Source: Chloroflexi bacterium UBA6077 (GTDB taxonomy: Bacteria > Chloroflexota > UBA6077). Taken from it: 64,000 nucleotides of DNA. Under the pieces are notes generated by a model. The model saw only the letters and a program-made list of their open reading frames with translations, was not told the origin of the DNA and made no database searches. The stretch covers positions 1 to 64,000 of the forward strand of contig DIXP01000089.1 in the NCBI GenBank assembly GCA_002436065.1. Reading direction: 5' to 3'. This document shows positions 40,845-49,662 of the stretch, piece by piece. The position numbers were made by a program, and so were the translations under genes. Every line of letters starts with the position of its first letter. Within the stretch, counting starts at the first letter, position 1.

Positions 40845-41744
40845 CTATATGATCTTCTTTCTCAGGTAGTCGCTGAACCGGTCGATAATGGTGACGGAGA
40901 TGATTATCAGGATCATCGCCCCCGTAAGCTGCCGGAACTGGAAGAGGGCGATGTACTTGCTGATGATGAAGCCGACGCCCCCGGCCCCCACGAGGCCGAG
41001 GATCGTGGCCGCGCGCACGTTGTGCTCGAAAAGGTAAAGACAGTAAGAGGCTACCATCGGCAGCGCCTGGGGAAGCACTCCGAAGACGAAGGACTGCAGG
41101 CGGGTCGCCCCGGTGGCGCGCACCGCGAGGACCTGCTGCGGGTCGATCGCCTCGATCGCCTCTGCGTACATCTTGCCCATGAACCCGACCGACCCGACCG
41201 CGAGGGCGAGCACTCCGCCGAATGGACCTAGCCCGACGGCCGAGACGAAGATCAGGGCAAAGACGATCTCGGGTACTGCCCTATTGATGTTGAGCGCAAA
41301 GCGGGTCGCCGCGTAGACCACGGGATGGGGCGACACGTTGCGCGCGGCGAGAAGGCCGAAGGGGATGGACAGGAACACCGAGATGGTCGTTCCGATCACC
41401 GCCATCTGCAGCGTCTCCACTATGGCAGTGACGACCTCGGGAAAGGGGAAGCTGAGCGTTGCCACTAGGGGGAGTCCGCGCAGTTCTACGGTTTCTATCT
41501 CCAGTTCCGGAGGGAGCAGCCTGGAGAGGAAGTTGAGGATGTCGGGGATGCCCCTGATCAGCTCGTCGGGTCGAGCGTTGGTTCCGTTTAGCCCCCACGC
41601 GTATATCAGGATGACCAGTAGTCCCACGGCCACCGTGCGGATCCCGATCCTCGGAAGGGGCCGGAGCAACTCCTTCTCCGCATCCTCAGATCGGGGCTCG
41701 GGCACATGCGGAGACTGTTCCAGGCGCAGCGTCTTCATTTCCAT
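40845..41744 (-). CDS. phnE: Phosphonate ABC transporter permease PhnE
   Basis: This 299-residue permease has about six hydrophobic segments. The cytoplasmic coupling (EAA) loop is seen as KMYAEAIEAIDPQQVLAVRA then TGATRLQSFVFGVLPQALP, and PEIVFALIFVSAVGLGPFGG precedes it, all typical of PhnE. It moves phosphonate across the membrane using PhnC. Confidence 0.93.
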   Translation of the reverse strand: MEMKTLRLEQSPHVPEPRSEDAEKELLRPLPRIGIRTVAVGLLVILIYAWGLNGTNARPDELIRGIPDILNFLSRLLPPELEIETVELRGLPLVATLSFPFPEVVTAIVETLQMAVIGTTISVFLSIPFGLLAARNVSPHPVVYAATRFALNINRAVPEIVFALIFVSAVGLGPFGGVLALAVGSVGFMGKMYAEAIEAIDPQQVLAVRATGATRLQSFVFGVLPQALPMVASYCLYLFEHNVRAATILGLVGAGGVGFIISKYIALFQFRQLTGAMILIIISVTIIDRFSDYLRKKII

Positions 41745-41755
41745 TGAATCACCCG

Positions 41756-42553
41756 TCAGACCGCGGCCAGCGCGAGGGGCTCCACGCAGTCGGCAACGAC
41801 GGCAGGGTGGCCAGATCTGTAGATGAGATTCATCGCTTCGTCGTCCAGCCGGCTCGGAGGCCCGTCGAACACCACCGTTCCGTCCGCGATGCCAACGATA
41901 CGGTCAACGAACGACTTCGCGAGATTGACCTGGTGGATGCTAATGAGGGTGAGAACCCCGTCGGCTCGCGCCACGGTGGAGAGGTCATGAATGACCTGCC
42001 GTGACAACTCGGGGTCGAGGCTGGATACCGGCTCGTCGGCGAGGACTATCGTCGGCTGCTGTGTGATGGCCCGGGCAATCGCGGCTCGTTGCTTCTCGCC
42101 GCCCGACAGCCGGTCGGCTCGCTGATTGGCCCTGTGCAAGAGGCTGACTCGACTCAGGTTCCGAACTGCGATTTCCCTGTGTTTCGTGTTGAAATAGCCG
42201 AGCAAGCCAGTCAACCCATCATTGTATCCCAGTCGTCCCGTGAGCACGTTGGTGATGACCGGAAGGCGGTCCACCAGGTTGTACTCCTGCCAGACGAAGC
42301 CGATCTTCCGTCGGGCGACGCGGAGCTGACTTTCGTCCATGGAAGTGATCTCCTGGCCATCCAGGATGATACTTCCGGAGGCGGTGCGCTGCAGGCCGTT
42401 GATGCAGCGAAGCAGCGTCGACTTGCCTGCGCCCGAACGACCGACTATCGCCACGATCTCTCCGGGCTCCGCCTTCATGCTGACCGATCTGAGGGCTTCG
42501 TGTCCATTGGGATAGACCACTCGAAGGTCCCGTATCTCGAGTAGGCTCACCAT
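41756..42553 (-). CDS. phnC: Phosphonate ABC transporter ATPase PhnC
   Basis: This 265-residue ABC ATPase has Walker A GRSGAGKSTLLRCING, the Q-loop region IGFVWQEYNLVDRL, signature RLSGGEKQRAAIARAI, Walker B IVLADEPVSSLD and the H loop LISIHQVNLA. The start ATG 42553 has GAGGAGA upstream. It is the first gene of the twelve-gene operon, preceded by the Pho-box array at 42666-42726. Confidence 0.93.
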   Translation of the reverse strand: MVSLLEIRDLRVVYPNGHEALRSVSMKAEPGEIVAIVGRSGAGKSTLLRCINGLQRTASGSIILDGQEITSMDESQLRVARRKIGFVWQEYNLVDRLPVITNVLTGRLGYNDGLTGLLGYFNTKHREIAVRNLSRVSLLHRANQRADRLSGGEKQRAAIARAITQQPTIVLADEPVSSLDPELSRQVIHDLSTVARADGVLTLISIHQVNLAKSFVDRIVGIADGTVVFDGPPSRLDDEAMNLIYRSGHPAVVADCVEPLALAAV

Positions 42554-42665
42554 CCAGTCTCCTCTCTGTTGCCCGCTTGAGGCATTGATCCGAGCCCTGT
42601 GCCGGGCTCTTACGGGTAGCTGGAGCCAGAACCAGCAGCCGTAGTCTCATACTTACACTCAAGGT

Positions 42666-42726
42666 TTAATGCGGGATCAACAGCCTGTTAAAACTACGAT
42701 AACGTCGGGCTAACACGGCGTTAACA
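42666..42726 (-). promoter_or_regulatory. Pho-box-like array upstream of phnC (six repeats, 11-bp phase)
   Basis: Hexamers start exactly every 11 bp: TTAATG 42666, TCAACA 42677, TTAAAA 42688, ATAACG 42699, CTAACA 42710, TTAACA 42721, each separated by 5 bp. PhoP (Bacillus) binds TTAACA-like direct repeats with the same 6+5 spacing. On the minus strand the last four also read TTA-n-C at 11-bp steps, toward phnC. The array ends 113 bp before phnC. Confidence 0.7.
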
Positions 42727-42920
42727 AGGCGGGAGTAGGGCAGGCGCATCCGAAGTGCGGGGATTGTAGAAGTAGACCTTCACCTCGTTTGTCGCGGGAG
42801 GAGTCTCGCGACATTAGACGGGCTGTGGGGATGTCAGGGGACTCATCCCGTGGTGCAGAGACCAGTATTCCTTTGCGCTGGCAGGATCATCGGGATAATG
42901 GGTGCCCAGAATAGGCGGAA

Positions 42921-42967
42921 CGCCATACCGCAATTGGCCAGTGTCTCTAGCCAATTGCGGTATGGCG
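42921..42967 (-). terminator. 18-bp hairpin after the dehydrogenase gene
   Basis: Positions 42921-42938 and 42950-42967 are perfect complements with an 11-nt loop, 34 bp past the dehydrogenase stop on the minus strand. There is no U-run, but the position suits insulation of the phn operon from the upstream gene. Confidence 0.6.
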
Positions 42968-43000
42968 CAATCGGGACGTATGGAGGCAAGCCTCGGCAGA

Positions 43001-43972
43001 TTACTGTCCTTCGATCACGCGGATGAGCTTGCCGTCCAGCCAGGCTAGGATGTTCTGGACCGTGTCGCCGTAGAAGGTCTCGTACGCGTTCCGCGTTACG
43101 AAGCCGATGTGCGGCGTCGCCAGGACGTTGTCAAGCGTGCGGAACGGATGGGACTCCGGCAGCGGCTCGACGTCGAACACGTCCAGCGCCGCGCCCGCGA
43201 TCGATCGGTTCCGTAGCGCGTCGATCAGGGCAGCTTCCTCGACGATCGGCCCCCGGGAGGTATTCACCAGGTAGGAGGTCGGCTTCATCAGCTCAAGCTC
43301 GGGCACGCCGACGAGTCCCCTGGTTCGGTCGCTCAGTATCAGGTGGATCGTGACGATGTCCGCCTCGCGGAACAACGCTTCCTTGTCCACGAGCCGCGCG
43401 CCATACTCGCGCGCCCTCTCCTCGGTCAGGTTCTGGCTCCAGGCGATCACGTCCATCCCAAACGCAAGGGCAATCCCCGCCATCGTGCTGCCTATCCGGC
43501 CTAGCCCCACCACCCCGAGCGTCTTGCCCTTGAGACCGACGCCAACCGAGAGCTGCCATCCGCCGCCGCGCAATGAGGCGCTCTCCCCTGGGATGTTCCG
43601 CAGCAGCGCGAGGATCAGCCCCCACGTCAGCTCCGCCGCCCCCTGCCCCGAGGAGCCCGTTCCGCACACGGTGATGCCGAGGGCCCTGGCTGCCGCAACG
43701 TCTATGGACGCATTGCGTGGAGTCGTGGAACATATCAGTCTGAGGTTGGGCAGCTGCTCCAGTATCGCGGAGCGCAGCGGTGTACGCTCCCGCATGACGC
43801 AGACGGCGTCGAAGGGCTTGAGGCGATCCACGACGGCCGCGGGGTCCGACAGATGGTCGCGGAAGACCGTGATCTCGGCCTTCCCCTCCAGGGGCGACCA
43901 GTCGGCCATCGTGAGAGCCACCCCCTGGAAATCATCCAGCACGGCAACCTGAACGGGCTTATTCCTCGACAT
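43001..43972 (-). CDS. D-2-hydroxyacid dehydrogenase family protein
   Basis: This ~323-residue protein starts at ATG 43972, with GAGGGAGG upstream. It has the NAD-binding motif GVVGLGRIGSTMAG, the catalytic Arg in NTSRGPIV, a conserved Glu region DVFDVEPLPESHP, and the catalytic His in LATPHIGFVTRNAYETFYGD. Such enzymes reduce 2-keto acids or oxidise D-hydroxyacids. A role with phosphonates (for example phosphonopyruvate or phosphonolactate chemistry) is suggested only by location. The last 73 bp recur at 32121-32193. Confidence 0.88.
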   Translation of the reverse strand: MSRNKPVQVAVLDDFQGVALTMADWSPLEGKAEITVFRDHLSDPAAVVDRLKPFDAVCVMRERTPLRSAILEQLPNLRLICSTTPRNASIDVAAARALGITVCGTGSSGQGAAELTWGLILALLRNIPGESASLRGGGWQLSVGVGLKGKTLGVVGLGRIGSTMAGIALAFGMDVIAWSQNLTEERAREYGARLVDKEALFREADIVTIHLILSDRTRGLVGVPELELMKPTSYLVNTSRGPIVEEAALIDALRNRSIAGAALDVFDVEPLPESHPFRTLDNVLATPHIGFVTRNAYETFYGDTVQNILAWLDGKLIRVIEGQ

Positions 43973-44181
43973 GGCAGGACCTCCCTCGTCACTTTGCCGG
44001 GGCGGAGAGCCGCACCCTCCCCAGCCTCCCTGTTCCATGCAGGTGCGCGGCGCCACACTCCCACCAGTATAGCCGAATCGCCTGGTATCATCGTGTGATT
44101 CACTCGTACGATCCCAATTAGCCTCCAGCTCTGATCAGATGGACCCTTCTCGGACGTTGCAGATACCAGTAGGTTGCTGAA

Positions 44182-44220
44182 TTTACCAGCCCTTAAACCA
44201 ACATTGAACTGCCGTTAACA
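44182..44220 (+). promoter_or_regulatory. Pho-box-like array upstream of the metallophosphoesterase operon
   Basis: TTTACC 44182, TTAAAC 44193, TTGAAC 44204 and TTAACA 44215 start at exact 11-bp steps with 5-bp gaps, as in the array before phnC. It ends 130 bp before the ATG of the metallophosphoesterase, reading in the same direction. Confidence 0.65.
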
Positions 44221-44350
44221 GCCATCAACTATCCTGACTCCTGTAATCCACATACCCCTCGTTGCGGGGGTATTGCAGCCGACGTGCGGAACGACCCGGT
44301 CGGTCTTCCGTAGTCTCACGGAACCATGTTGGAGAGAGACAGAGGAAACG

Positions 44351-45199
44351 ATGCAGCAAGAGGATATCCACTTCATTCACCTGAGCGACTTGCATGTTCT
44401 CCCGGCAGAGGCATGCGGCCTCTGGGAACTGGACGGCGCGCGGAACCTGCGCGCTGTGCTCGACGCCGTGCGGGAGATGGACGTGACGCCAGCGTTCTTC
44501 CTGATCACCGGCGACCTGGCAGACAACGGCGAGCCGGCCAGCTACCAGCGGCTCCTCGTCATACTCGACGAGATGGAGAGCCTCGGGACGCCCGTCCTCC
44601 TGGGCCTGGGAAATCACGATCATCGCGTGCCCTTTCGCCAGGTCGTACTCCGCGAGAGCGACGCCGACGAGGAGCAGCGCTATTTCTACAGTCGGATGAT
44701 CGGCGACCTGCGAGTGATCGTGCTGGACTCCAAGGTTTCGGGCGCAGTTCACGGCGACCTCAGTCCGGAACAGCTGGAGTGGTTGAAAGAGGAGCTATCG
44801 GAGCCCGCGCCAGAGGGCACCGTGCTGGCGTTGCACCACCCGCCCTTCCGCAACGGCATTCCCTTCCTGGATGATCACACGTTGCGAAATGCGGATGCGC
44901 TGCGGCAGCTGCTGGTCGGGAGCGATAGCGATGTCCTCGGCATCCTGACCGGCCACACCCACGTCGCGGGCTTCAGCACCTTCGCGAACGTCGCCTGCGT
45001 GACGGCGCCTGGAACCGCGTTCCTGCTCGATCCCAGTACTCAGAAGGGCATTCGGATGCTGGGAGGAACAGGCTTCAACCTCGTGAGCCTCCGGCAGGGC
45101 ACCTTGACCGTGTCTCCGGTGCTGTTGCCGGGTGGCCGCCCGGAGATCTACCACCTCCGCCCCGAGGAAATGGTAGCGATGCTGGGATACACTCGATGA
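44351..45199 (+). CDS. Calcineurin-like metallophosphoesterase
   Basis: This ~282-residue protein has motifs HLSDLHVLP, FLITGDLADNGE, LGLGNHDHRVP, VLALHHPPF and ILTGHTHVAGFS, the five blocks of the CpdA/GpdQ-type dinuclear phosphodiesterases. It hydrolyses phosphodiesters. ATG 44351 follows AGAGG. The stop overlaps the PHP gene start by 4 bp, so the two enzymes are made together and may act in sequence: diester to monoester to phosphate. Confidence 0.9.
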   Translation: MQQEDIHFIHLSDLHVLPAEACGLWELDGARNLRAVLDAVREMDVTPAFFLITGDLADNGEPASYQRLLVILDEMESLGTPVLLGLGNHDHRVPFRQVVLRESDADEEQRYFYSRMIGDLRVIVLDSKVSGAVHGDLSPEQLEWLKEELSEPAPEGTVLALHHPPFRNGIPFLDDHTLRNADALRQLLVGSDSDVLGILTGHTHVAGFSTFANVACVTAPGTAFLLDPSTQKGIRMLGGTGFNLVSLRQGTLTVSPVLLPGGRPEIYHLRPEEMVAMLGYTR

Positions 45200-46164
45200 T
45201 TGCTGCTCAGTTCCCGGAAAGAAAACTGATCGACCTCCATACTCACTCTGCCCTCTCTGATGGTTCCGCTGCGCCGGAGGATCTCCTTGCCCAGGCACGG
45301 CGACTGGGGATCCGCTGGCTGGCGGTCGCCGATCACGACTCCGTGGGGTCCTACCCCAGGTGCGACGGCATCGCCGCCGAGGCAGGCATCGGCCTGATCC
45401 CAGCCGTCGAGATCACCTCGGTGAACCCGATGGACGGCGCACCGCTGCACATCCTGGGATACGGTGTGGGTCCGAACAGTTCCGAAGCGCTGGAGTCGGA
45501 GTTGGCAGGGGTGCGGCAGGCCCGGACGGACTGGTATCGGCGCGGCGTGCAGAGGCTGCGGGCCGAGGGCTACCAGGTGACCTGGACAGAAGTGCTGAAG
45601 CACGCCACGGGCGGGGACGTCCATAGAGTGCACGTCATGCACGCCCTGGCCGTGGCGGGATACACCACTCGCTTCAAAGGCTATCTCTACCATGAGATGT
45701 CGAAGCCAGGCGCCCCCCTTTACGGACACGTTGGCTACCTGAACCCGGACCGGGCCATCGACCTCATCCACCAGAATAGTGGAGTGGCGGTGCTGGCGCA
45801 TCCAGCCATTGCCGGCGCCATCGCCGCGTGCGACCTGCTGGTGGAGATGGGCATCGACGGGATCGAGGCATTTCACCCTTCCCACACCCCCCTCGTCGTC
45901 GAGCAGGCGTTGGCTCTGGCCAGGGGCCACCGGCTTGTGGTGACCGGCGGGTCGGACTATCACGGCCTCTACAGCGAATATGATACCACCCTGGGCTGTC
46001 CAGAGCTGACGCTAGAGAACGTCGAGGATCTCCTGGCACGAATCCACGCCATAGGTCGGATCGACGTCACAGCCAGCCCGGGGAATGGGGATCCTGACCT
46101 GCCAGCAGCCGCTCCAGCAGTCTCGCCAGACCATCCTCTTCTACGTCTTCCGTCACGAGGCTGA
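45196..46164 (+). CDS. PHP-family phosphoesterase, second copy
   Basis: About 322 residues. The motif series DLHTHSALSD, VADHDSVG, PAVEITSVNP, AVLAHPAIAG and TGGSDYHGLYSEYDT matches the PHP protein at 32128 nearly block for block, so these are paralogues. The C-terminal ~35 residues are a Pro/Ala-rich tail. It is coupled to the metallophosphoesterase and lies behind its Pho box. A scavenging or cyclic-phosphate role is inference. Confidence 0.88.
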   Translation: MIAAQFPERKLIDLHTHSALSDGSAAPEDLLAQARRLGIRWLAVADHDSVGSYPRCDGIAAEAGIGLIPAVEITSVNPMDGAPLHILGYGVGPNSSEALESELAGVRQARTDWYRRGVQRLRAEGYQVTWTEVLKHATGGDVHRVHVMHALAVAGYTTRFKGYLYHEMSKPGAPLYGHVGYLNPDRAIDLIHQNSGVAVLAHPAIAGAIAACDLLVEMGIDGIEAFHPSHTPLVVEQALALARGHRLVVTGGSDYHGLYSEYDTTLGCPELTLENVEDLLARIHAIGRIDVTASPGNGDPDLPAAAPAVSPDHPLLRLPSRG

Positions 46165-46227
46165 CCTGCCGCCGAACGAGCCGCCGATAGAGTGACCTCC
46201 ATCAAGACAAGAGACGAGGAGGTCCAA

Positions 46228-46488
46228 ATGGTGCCCGGTTTCCTCCTGCGAATGGCCGCTACCCTCGGCTGCCTCTGTGGGCTGCTTGTGCTGTCTGTCG
46301 CCTGCGCAGCCCCTGAAGCCACCCCCCCAACCAGCGCGGCCCAGCCTACCCCAGCTGCGGCGGGCGCCGCAGCCAAGGCTACTGGTACTCTGACGGTCTA
46401 CTCGGCACTGAACGAGTCCACCAACAACGCATTCGTGGAGTCCTTCACGAAGACTCAGCCGAGCGTGAAGTTCGAGGAGCCTTCGTGA
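46228..46488 (+). pseudogene. Truncated ABC substrate-binding lipoprotein
   Basis: From ATG 46228 (GAGGAGG upstream) it encodes a signal with the lipobox VLSVACA, a low-complexity linker, and GTLTVYSALNESTNNAFVES then FTKTQPSVKFE, the first strand and helix of an Fe3+/2-aminoethylphosphonate-type binding protein. The frame ends after 86 codons, so ~250 residues are missing. The next sequence is already the end of a permease, so one deletion joins the two genes. Confidence 0.75.
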
Positions 46489-46724
46489 CAGGACTGGTGA
46501 CGGCCTTCGTTCGCGCGATCACCACCCTGTCGGTGCTCATCTTTCTCTTCACGCCGGCCACCACGGTGGCCACGATCACGATCTTCCAGTTGGTGAGCGA
46601 TTTCAACTGGGGTGGAGCGGCAGCCTTCACCGTAGCCGTCATCGGCGCCGCGATGGCTTCCATATCCATCATGTCCGCCCTGGGGACCAGAGGCATCTCG
46701 ATAGGAGGCATCCGGAATGGCTGA
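46485..46724 (+). pseudogene. ABC permease C-terminal fragment
   Basis: About 79 codons encode FVRAITTLSVLIFLFTPATT then VATITIFQLVSDFNWGGAAA and FTVAVIGAAM, the last transmembrane helices of an FbpB/PhnU-type permease. The N-terminal bulk is missing. The GTG at 46485 overlaps the preceding stop; it is a deletion junction, not a true start. It overlaps the ATPase gene by 8 bp. Confidence 0.75.
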
Positions 46725-47559
46725 GGCCCACGTCCGCCTGGTCCGCCTCTCCAAGCGGTTCGCCGCCGGCAGCCCCGCCGTGGATGACGTGTCTCTGGAG
46801 GTGCCCAAGGGCAGCTTCACCACCCTGCTCGGGCCCTCCGGTTGCGGAAAGACGACCCTCCTCCGGCTTATAGCCGGACTCTACGAAGCTGACGCAGGTG
46901 ACATCTACCTCAGCACGCGACGAGTCAACCAGTTGCCAGCCCACCGTCGCGGGACAGCCATGGTATTTCAGGAATACGCGCTCTTCCCTCACATGAGTGT
47001 GGAGGAGAACGTGGGCTACGGACTCAGGTTGGCGGGCGTCAAGAAGGCGGAGATGCGGCGCAGGGTCTCCGCCACCCTGCGCATGCTCAGCCTCGAGGGC
47101 TTCGAGCGGCGGCTGCCGGGCCAGTTGAGCGGCGGGCAGCCGCAGCGCGTGGCGATCGCGCGGTCCCTGGTCGTCGACCCGGAGCTGCTTCTCCTGGACG
47201 AGCCTCTCTCCAACCTGGACGCCAAGCTGCGACTGAGCATCCGCGAGGAGATCCACTCCCTCCAGCGCAGGCTGGGCATCACGACCCTCTACGTCACCCA
47301 CGATCAGCAGGAGGTTCTCGGCGAGGGTGGGATAGTACCATCCCTCGTGGAAGTTCTCGATGGCGCCCCAGAAACCCCAAAAAGAGGCGATGCCGGTGGA
47401 CATGAGGACGGCTACCCAGCCGACGACAGATCTTCCCTTCAACCTTCGAAGCAACTTGTGCGTTCCGGCAAGAACCCGAGGCACGAGCACACCTCCATCA
47501 CAGATCTGGCGCTACTAGATAGACGCCTTGGGCCTGCTCTTAGTTCCACCTTGAACTGA
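46717..47559 (+). pseudogene. Truncated ABC transporter ATPase (2-AEP/iron type)
   Basis: Residues 1-198 are a normal ABC domain: Walker A GPSGCGKTTLLR, MVFQEYALFPHMSVEENV, LSGGQPQRVAIARSL, LLLDEPLSNLDAKLR and YVTHDQQE. The homology stops there; the usual C-terminal regulatory half is replaced by ~80 codons of unrelated sequence, which on the other strand encode a membrane-protein fragment. So a rearrangement near 47312 cut the gene. Nucleotide-binding residues are intact, but no working partners remain. Confidence 0.8.
47312..47490 (-). pseudogene. N-terminal fragment of a small membrane protein
   Basis: From 47490 leftward the minus strand reads LLRRLKGRSVVGWVAVLMST then GIASFWGFWGAIENFHEGWY then YPTLAENL, a hydrophobic segment and a motif (FWGFWG-x-IENFHEGWY) that I recall in short conserved membrane proteins. 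The homology ends where the ABC ATPase fragment begins, marking the other side of the same junction. Confidence 0.6.
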
Positions 47560-47616
47560 TTCGTTGCCGCAACTGTTCGGAGACGGGCCAACGAAACAGA
47601 GTTACACTTACCGTAG

Positions 47617-47673
47617 GTTCGGCTCCCGGGTAATGGGTTGCTGATCACCCCTATCTTACCCGAGGAGCCGAAC
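47617..47673. terminator. Bidirectional terminator-like hairpin
   Basis: GTTCGGCTCC pairs with GGAGCCGAAC and GGGTAA with TTACCC, with a small internal bulge; TTT follows. It separates the broken transporter from the antiporter gene. Confidence 0.6.
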
Positions 47674-47743
47674 TTTCTGTTTACTCACTTCGGGACAGTC
47701 TCCCGATCCGTTCGTCGGTACAGCTATTGCCGGGCTGGACAGC

Positions 47744-49369
47744 ATGGACCCCGTGCAAGAAGTTGAACTGATACTCGCTCTACTGGCGGCATTGGCTGGC
47801 CTGTCCATCGCTGCTCGCCGGCTGAGGGTCCCGTACCCCATTTTGTTCTTCCTAGGGGGATCGGTGCTTGGCCTGCTGCCCGGGGTACCGGAGGTGACCG
47901 TCCCGCCTGATCTGGTCCTATTGCTCTTCCTGCCTCCGCTGATCTACTCAGCCGCCGTATTCACATCCCCTAGTGAAGTCCGAAGGAACCTGCGCCCCAT
48001 CGCAATCCTGGCAGTGGGACTGGTGGTCGCAACGACGGTCGTAGTAGCTACCGTGGCTCAACTCGCCATTCCGGCGTTCCCGTTGGACACGGCTTTCGTC
48101 CTGGGAGCCATCGTCTCCGCGACCGACGTGACGGCCGTGCTCGCCATGGTCCAGGGCCTTCATCTCCCTCGCCGCATCGTGACGATCCTGGAAGCGGAGG
48201 GTTTGTTCAACGACGCAACCGGGCTAGTGCTCTACCAAATGGCGGTAGGGGCGGTGCTTACCGGCACCTTTTCGCTCGTCGCGGCCGGGCCGGAGTTCCT
48301 GGCAACCATCCTGGGTGGACTCGTGATTGGACTGGCCATAGGGTGGCTTGCCGCCTGGATGAGAAGGCACGCGGAAGACCCCTTCGTCGACATCACCATC
48401 ACGCTGCTCACGCCCTTCACCGCATGGATACCCGCGGAGCAGGTGGGTGTCTCAGGTGCTGTGGCCGTGGCGACCGCGGGGATCTACATTGGCCAACGGC
48501 GATACTCACAGCTCCCGGCCGCGACCCGTCTGATGGCCACATCCTTCTGGCGGGTAATTGCCTTCATCCTGGAGGGGCTTCTGTTCATCCTCACGGGATT
48601 GCAGGTGAGACCCTCCATAGAAGGCACTTCAGGCCAGAGCCTGGGGCTGGTGATATGGTACGCAGCCGCAATTAGCATCACCGTTATCCTCATGAGAATA
48701 GTCTGGGTCTTTGGTTCCGTATTTCTCGTTCGGTGGTGGGCAGTACATCACGATTCAGAAGATGCGGACATCCCGGATTGGAGAAGCGCGGCCGTCGTCT
48801 CCTGGGCAGGATTGCGGGGCGGCGAGTCTCTAGCCCTCGGCCTCGCTCTCCCACTGACCTTGGCCAACGGAGCAACCTTCACCGACCGGCACACGGTGAT
48901 ACTGCTGACCCTAGGCGTGATCTTCTCCACAATGGTGTTGCAGGGACTCAGCCTGCCGTTGCTGGTCCGGCGCCTGGAGATCCGAGGGAATGACGGCGTG
49001 GCCCCCGAGGAGTTGGCCGCGCTCCGCCAGACCTATGAGGCAGCGCTAACCAGACTCCGTAACGCCGCGGCGGAAGGATGGGCACCCACGGACTCGGTGG
49101 AGAGCATGCGCAACCAGTTCGAGCACCAGCTGCGCGATCTCAGCGAAGGGATGAACGAGCCGGACCGCGCTCGTCACGCTGCCCACCGAAGGCTGCGGCA
49201 GGAGCTAATCGATGCACGGCGCAGGGAAGCCGTCCGGCTTCGGGATCGGGGAGACATCAGCGATGAGATACTCCATCGGATCGAACGCGCGCTGGACCTG
49301 GAGGAGGTGCAGATCTCAGAGCAGGGTGAGAGGGATCCTATGGTGGGTCCGGCGCACCACAGCCGGTGA
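47744..49369 (+). CDS. Na+/H+ antiporter (CPA1, NhaP/YjcE type)
   Basis: This 541-residue membrane protein has ~12 hydrophobic segments in residues 1-415 and a charged, helical cytoplasmic tail of ~125 residues. CPA1 signatures are VLGAIVSATDVTAVLAMV, LEAEGLFNDATGLVLYQ (conserved Asp pair region) and SWAGLRGGESLALGLALP. It exchanges Na+ or K+ for protons to keep pH and ion balance. Stand-alone gene with its own upstream hairpin. Confidence 0.92.
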   Translation: MDPVQEVELILALLAALAGLSIAARRLRVPYPILFFLGGSVLGLLPGVPEVTVPPDLVLLLFLPPLIYSAAVFTSPSEVRRNLRPIAILAVGLVVATTVVVATVAQLAIPAFPLDTAFVLGAIVSATDVTAVLAMVQGLHLPRRIVTILEAEGLFNDATGLVLYQMAVGAVLTGTFSLVAAGPEFLATILGGLVIGLAIGWLAAWMRRHAEDPFVDITITLLTPFTAWIPAEQVGVSGAVAVATAGIYIGQRRYSQLPAATRLMATSFWRVIAFILEGLLFILTGLQVRPSIEGTSGQSLGLVIWYAAAISITVILMRIVWVFGSVFLVRWWAVHHDSEDADIPDWRSAAVVSWAGLRGGESLALGLALPLTLANGATFTDRHTVILLTLGVIFSTMVLQGLSLPLLVRRLEIRGNDGVAPEELAALRQTYEAALTRLRNAAAEGWAPTDSVESMRNQFEHQLRDLSEGMNEPDRARHAAHRRLRQELIDARRREAVRLRDRGDISDEILHRIERALDLEEVQISEQGERDPMVGPAHHSR

Positions 49370-49662
49370 TCGGAGCCAGCGTCGGTGCGGCAGAGCCTAC
49401 GAGCGTACCTTTCAGCAGCAGGACACCATCATCGCTCGGACCGTTTCCCGCTGTCACAGCAGAGGAATCTGCGGGTTATGGGGAGACAATAAAGCTTGTG
49501 CTGTTCGTAGGTAGGGTGTATACTCTCTTTGCTGGTATGCTTCTTCAGTTCGCTTCGGCGGGGGGCAGTTATGGTTCGATTCTTCGGACCTCTCCCCACA
49601 GACTCAATCGCGCTGACGAACCGTTCCAAGTAAAGACCCAAATGGGAGTCAGCGTAATCAAC

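Larger units (their letters stand above)
42554..43000. other. Regulatory interval between phnC and the dehydrogenase
   Basis: No gene is seen. It holds the Pho-box array and an 18-bp terminator-like hairpin; the remaining bases (~42727-42920) show nothing recognisable. Confidence 0.6.

Noticed and set aside
46669..47490. 273-codon minus-strand frame over the ABC ATPase
   Set aside because: Only its first ~60 codons (47490-47312) look like real protein; the remainder is the antisense of the ABC domain.
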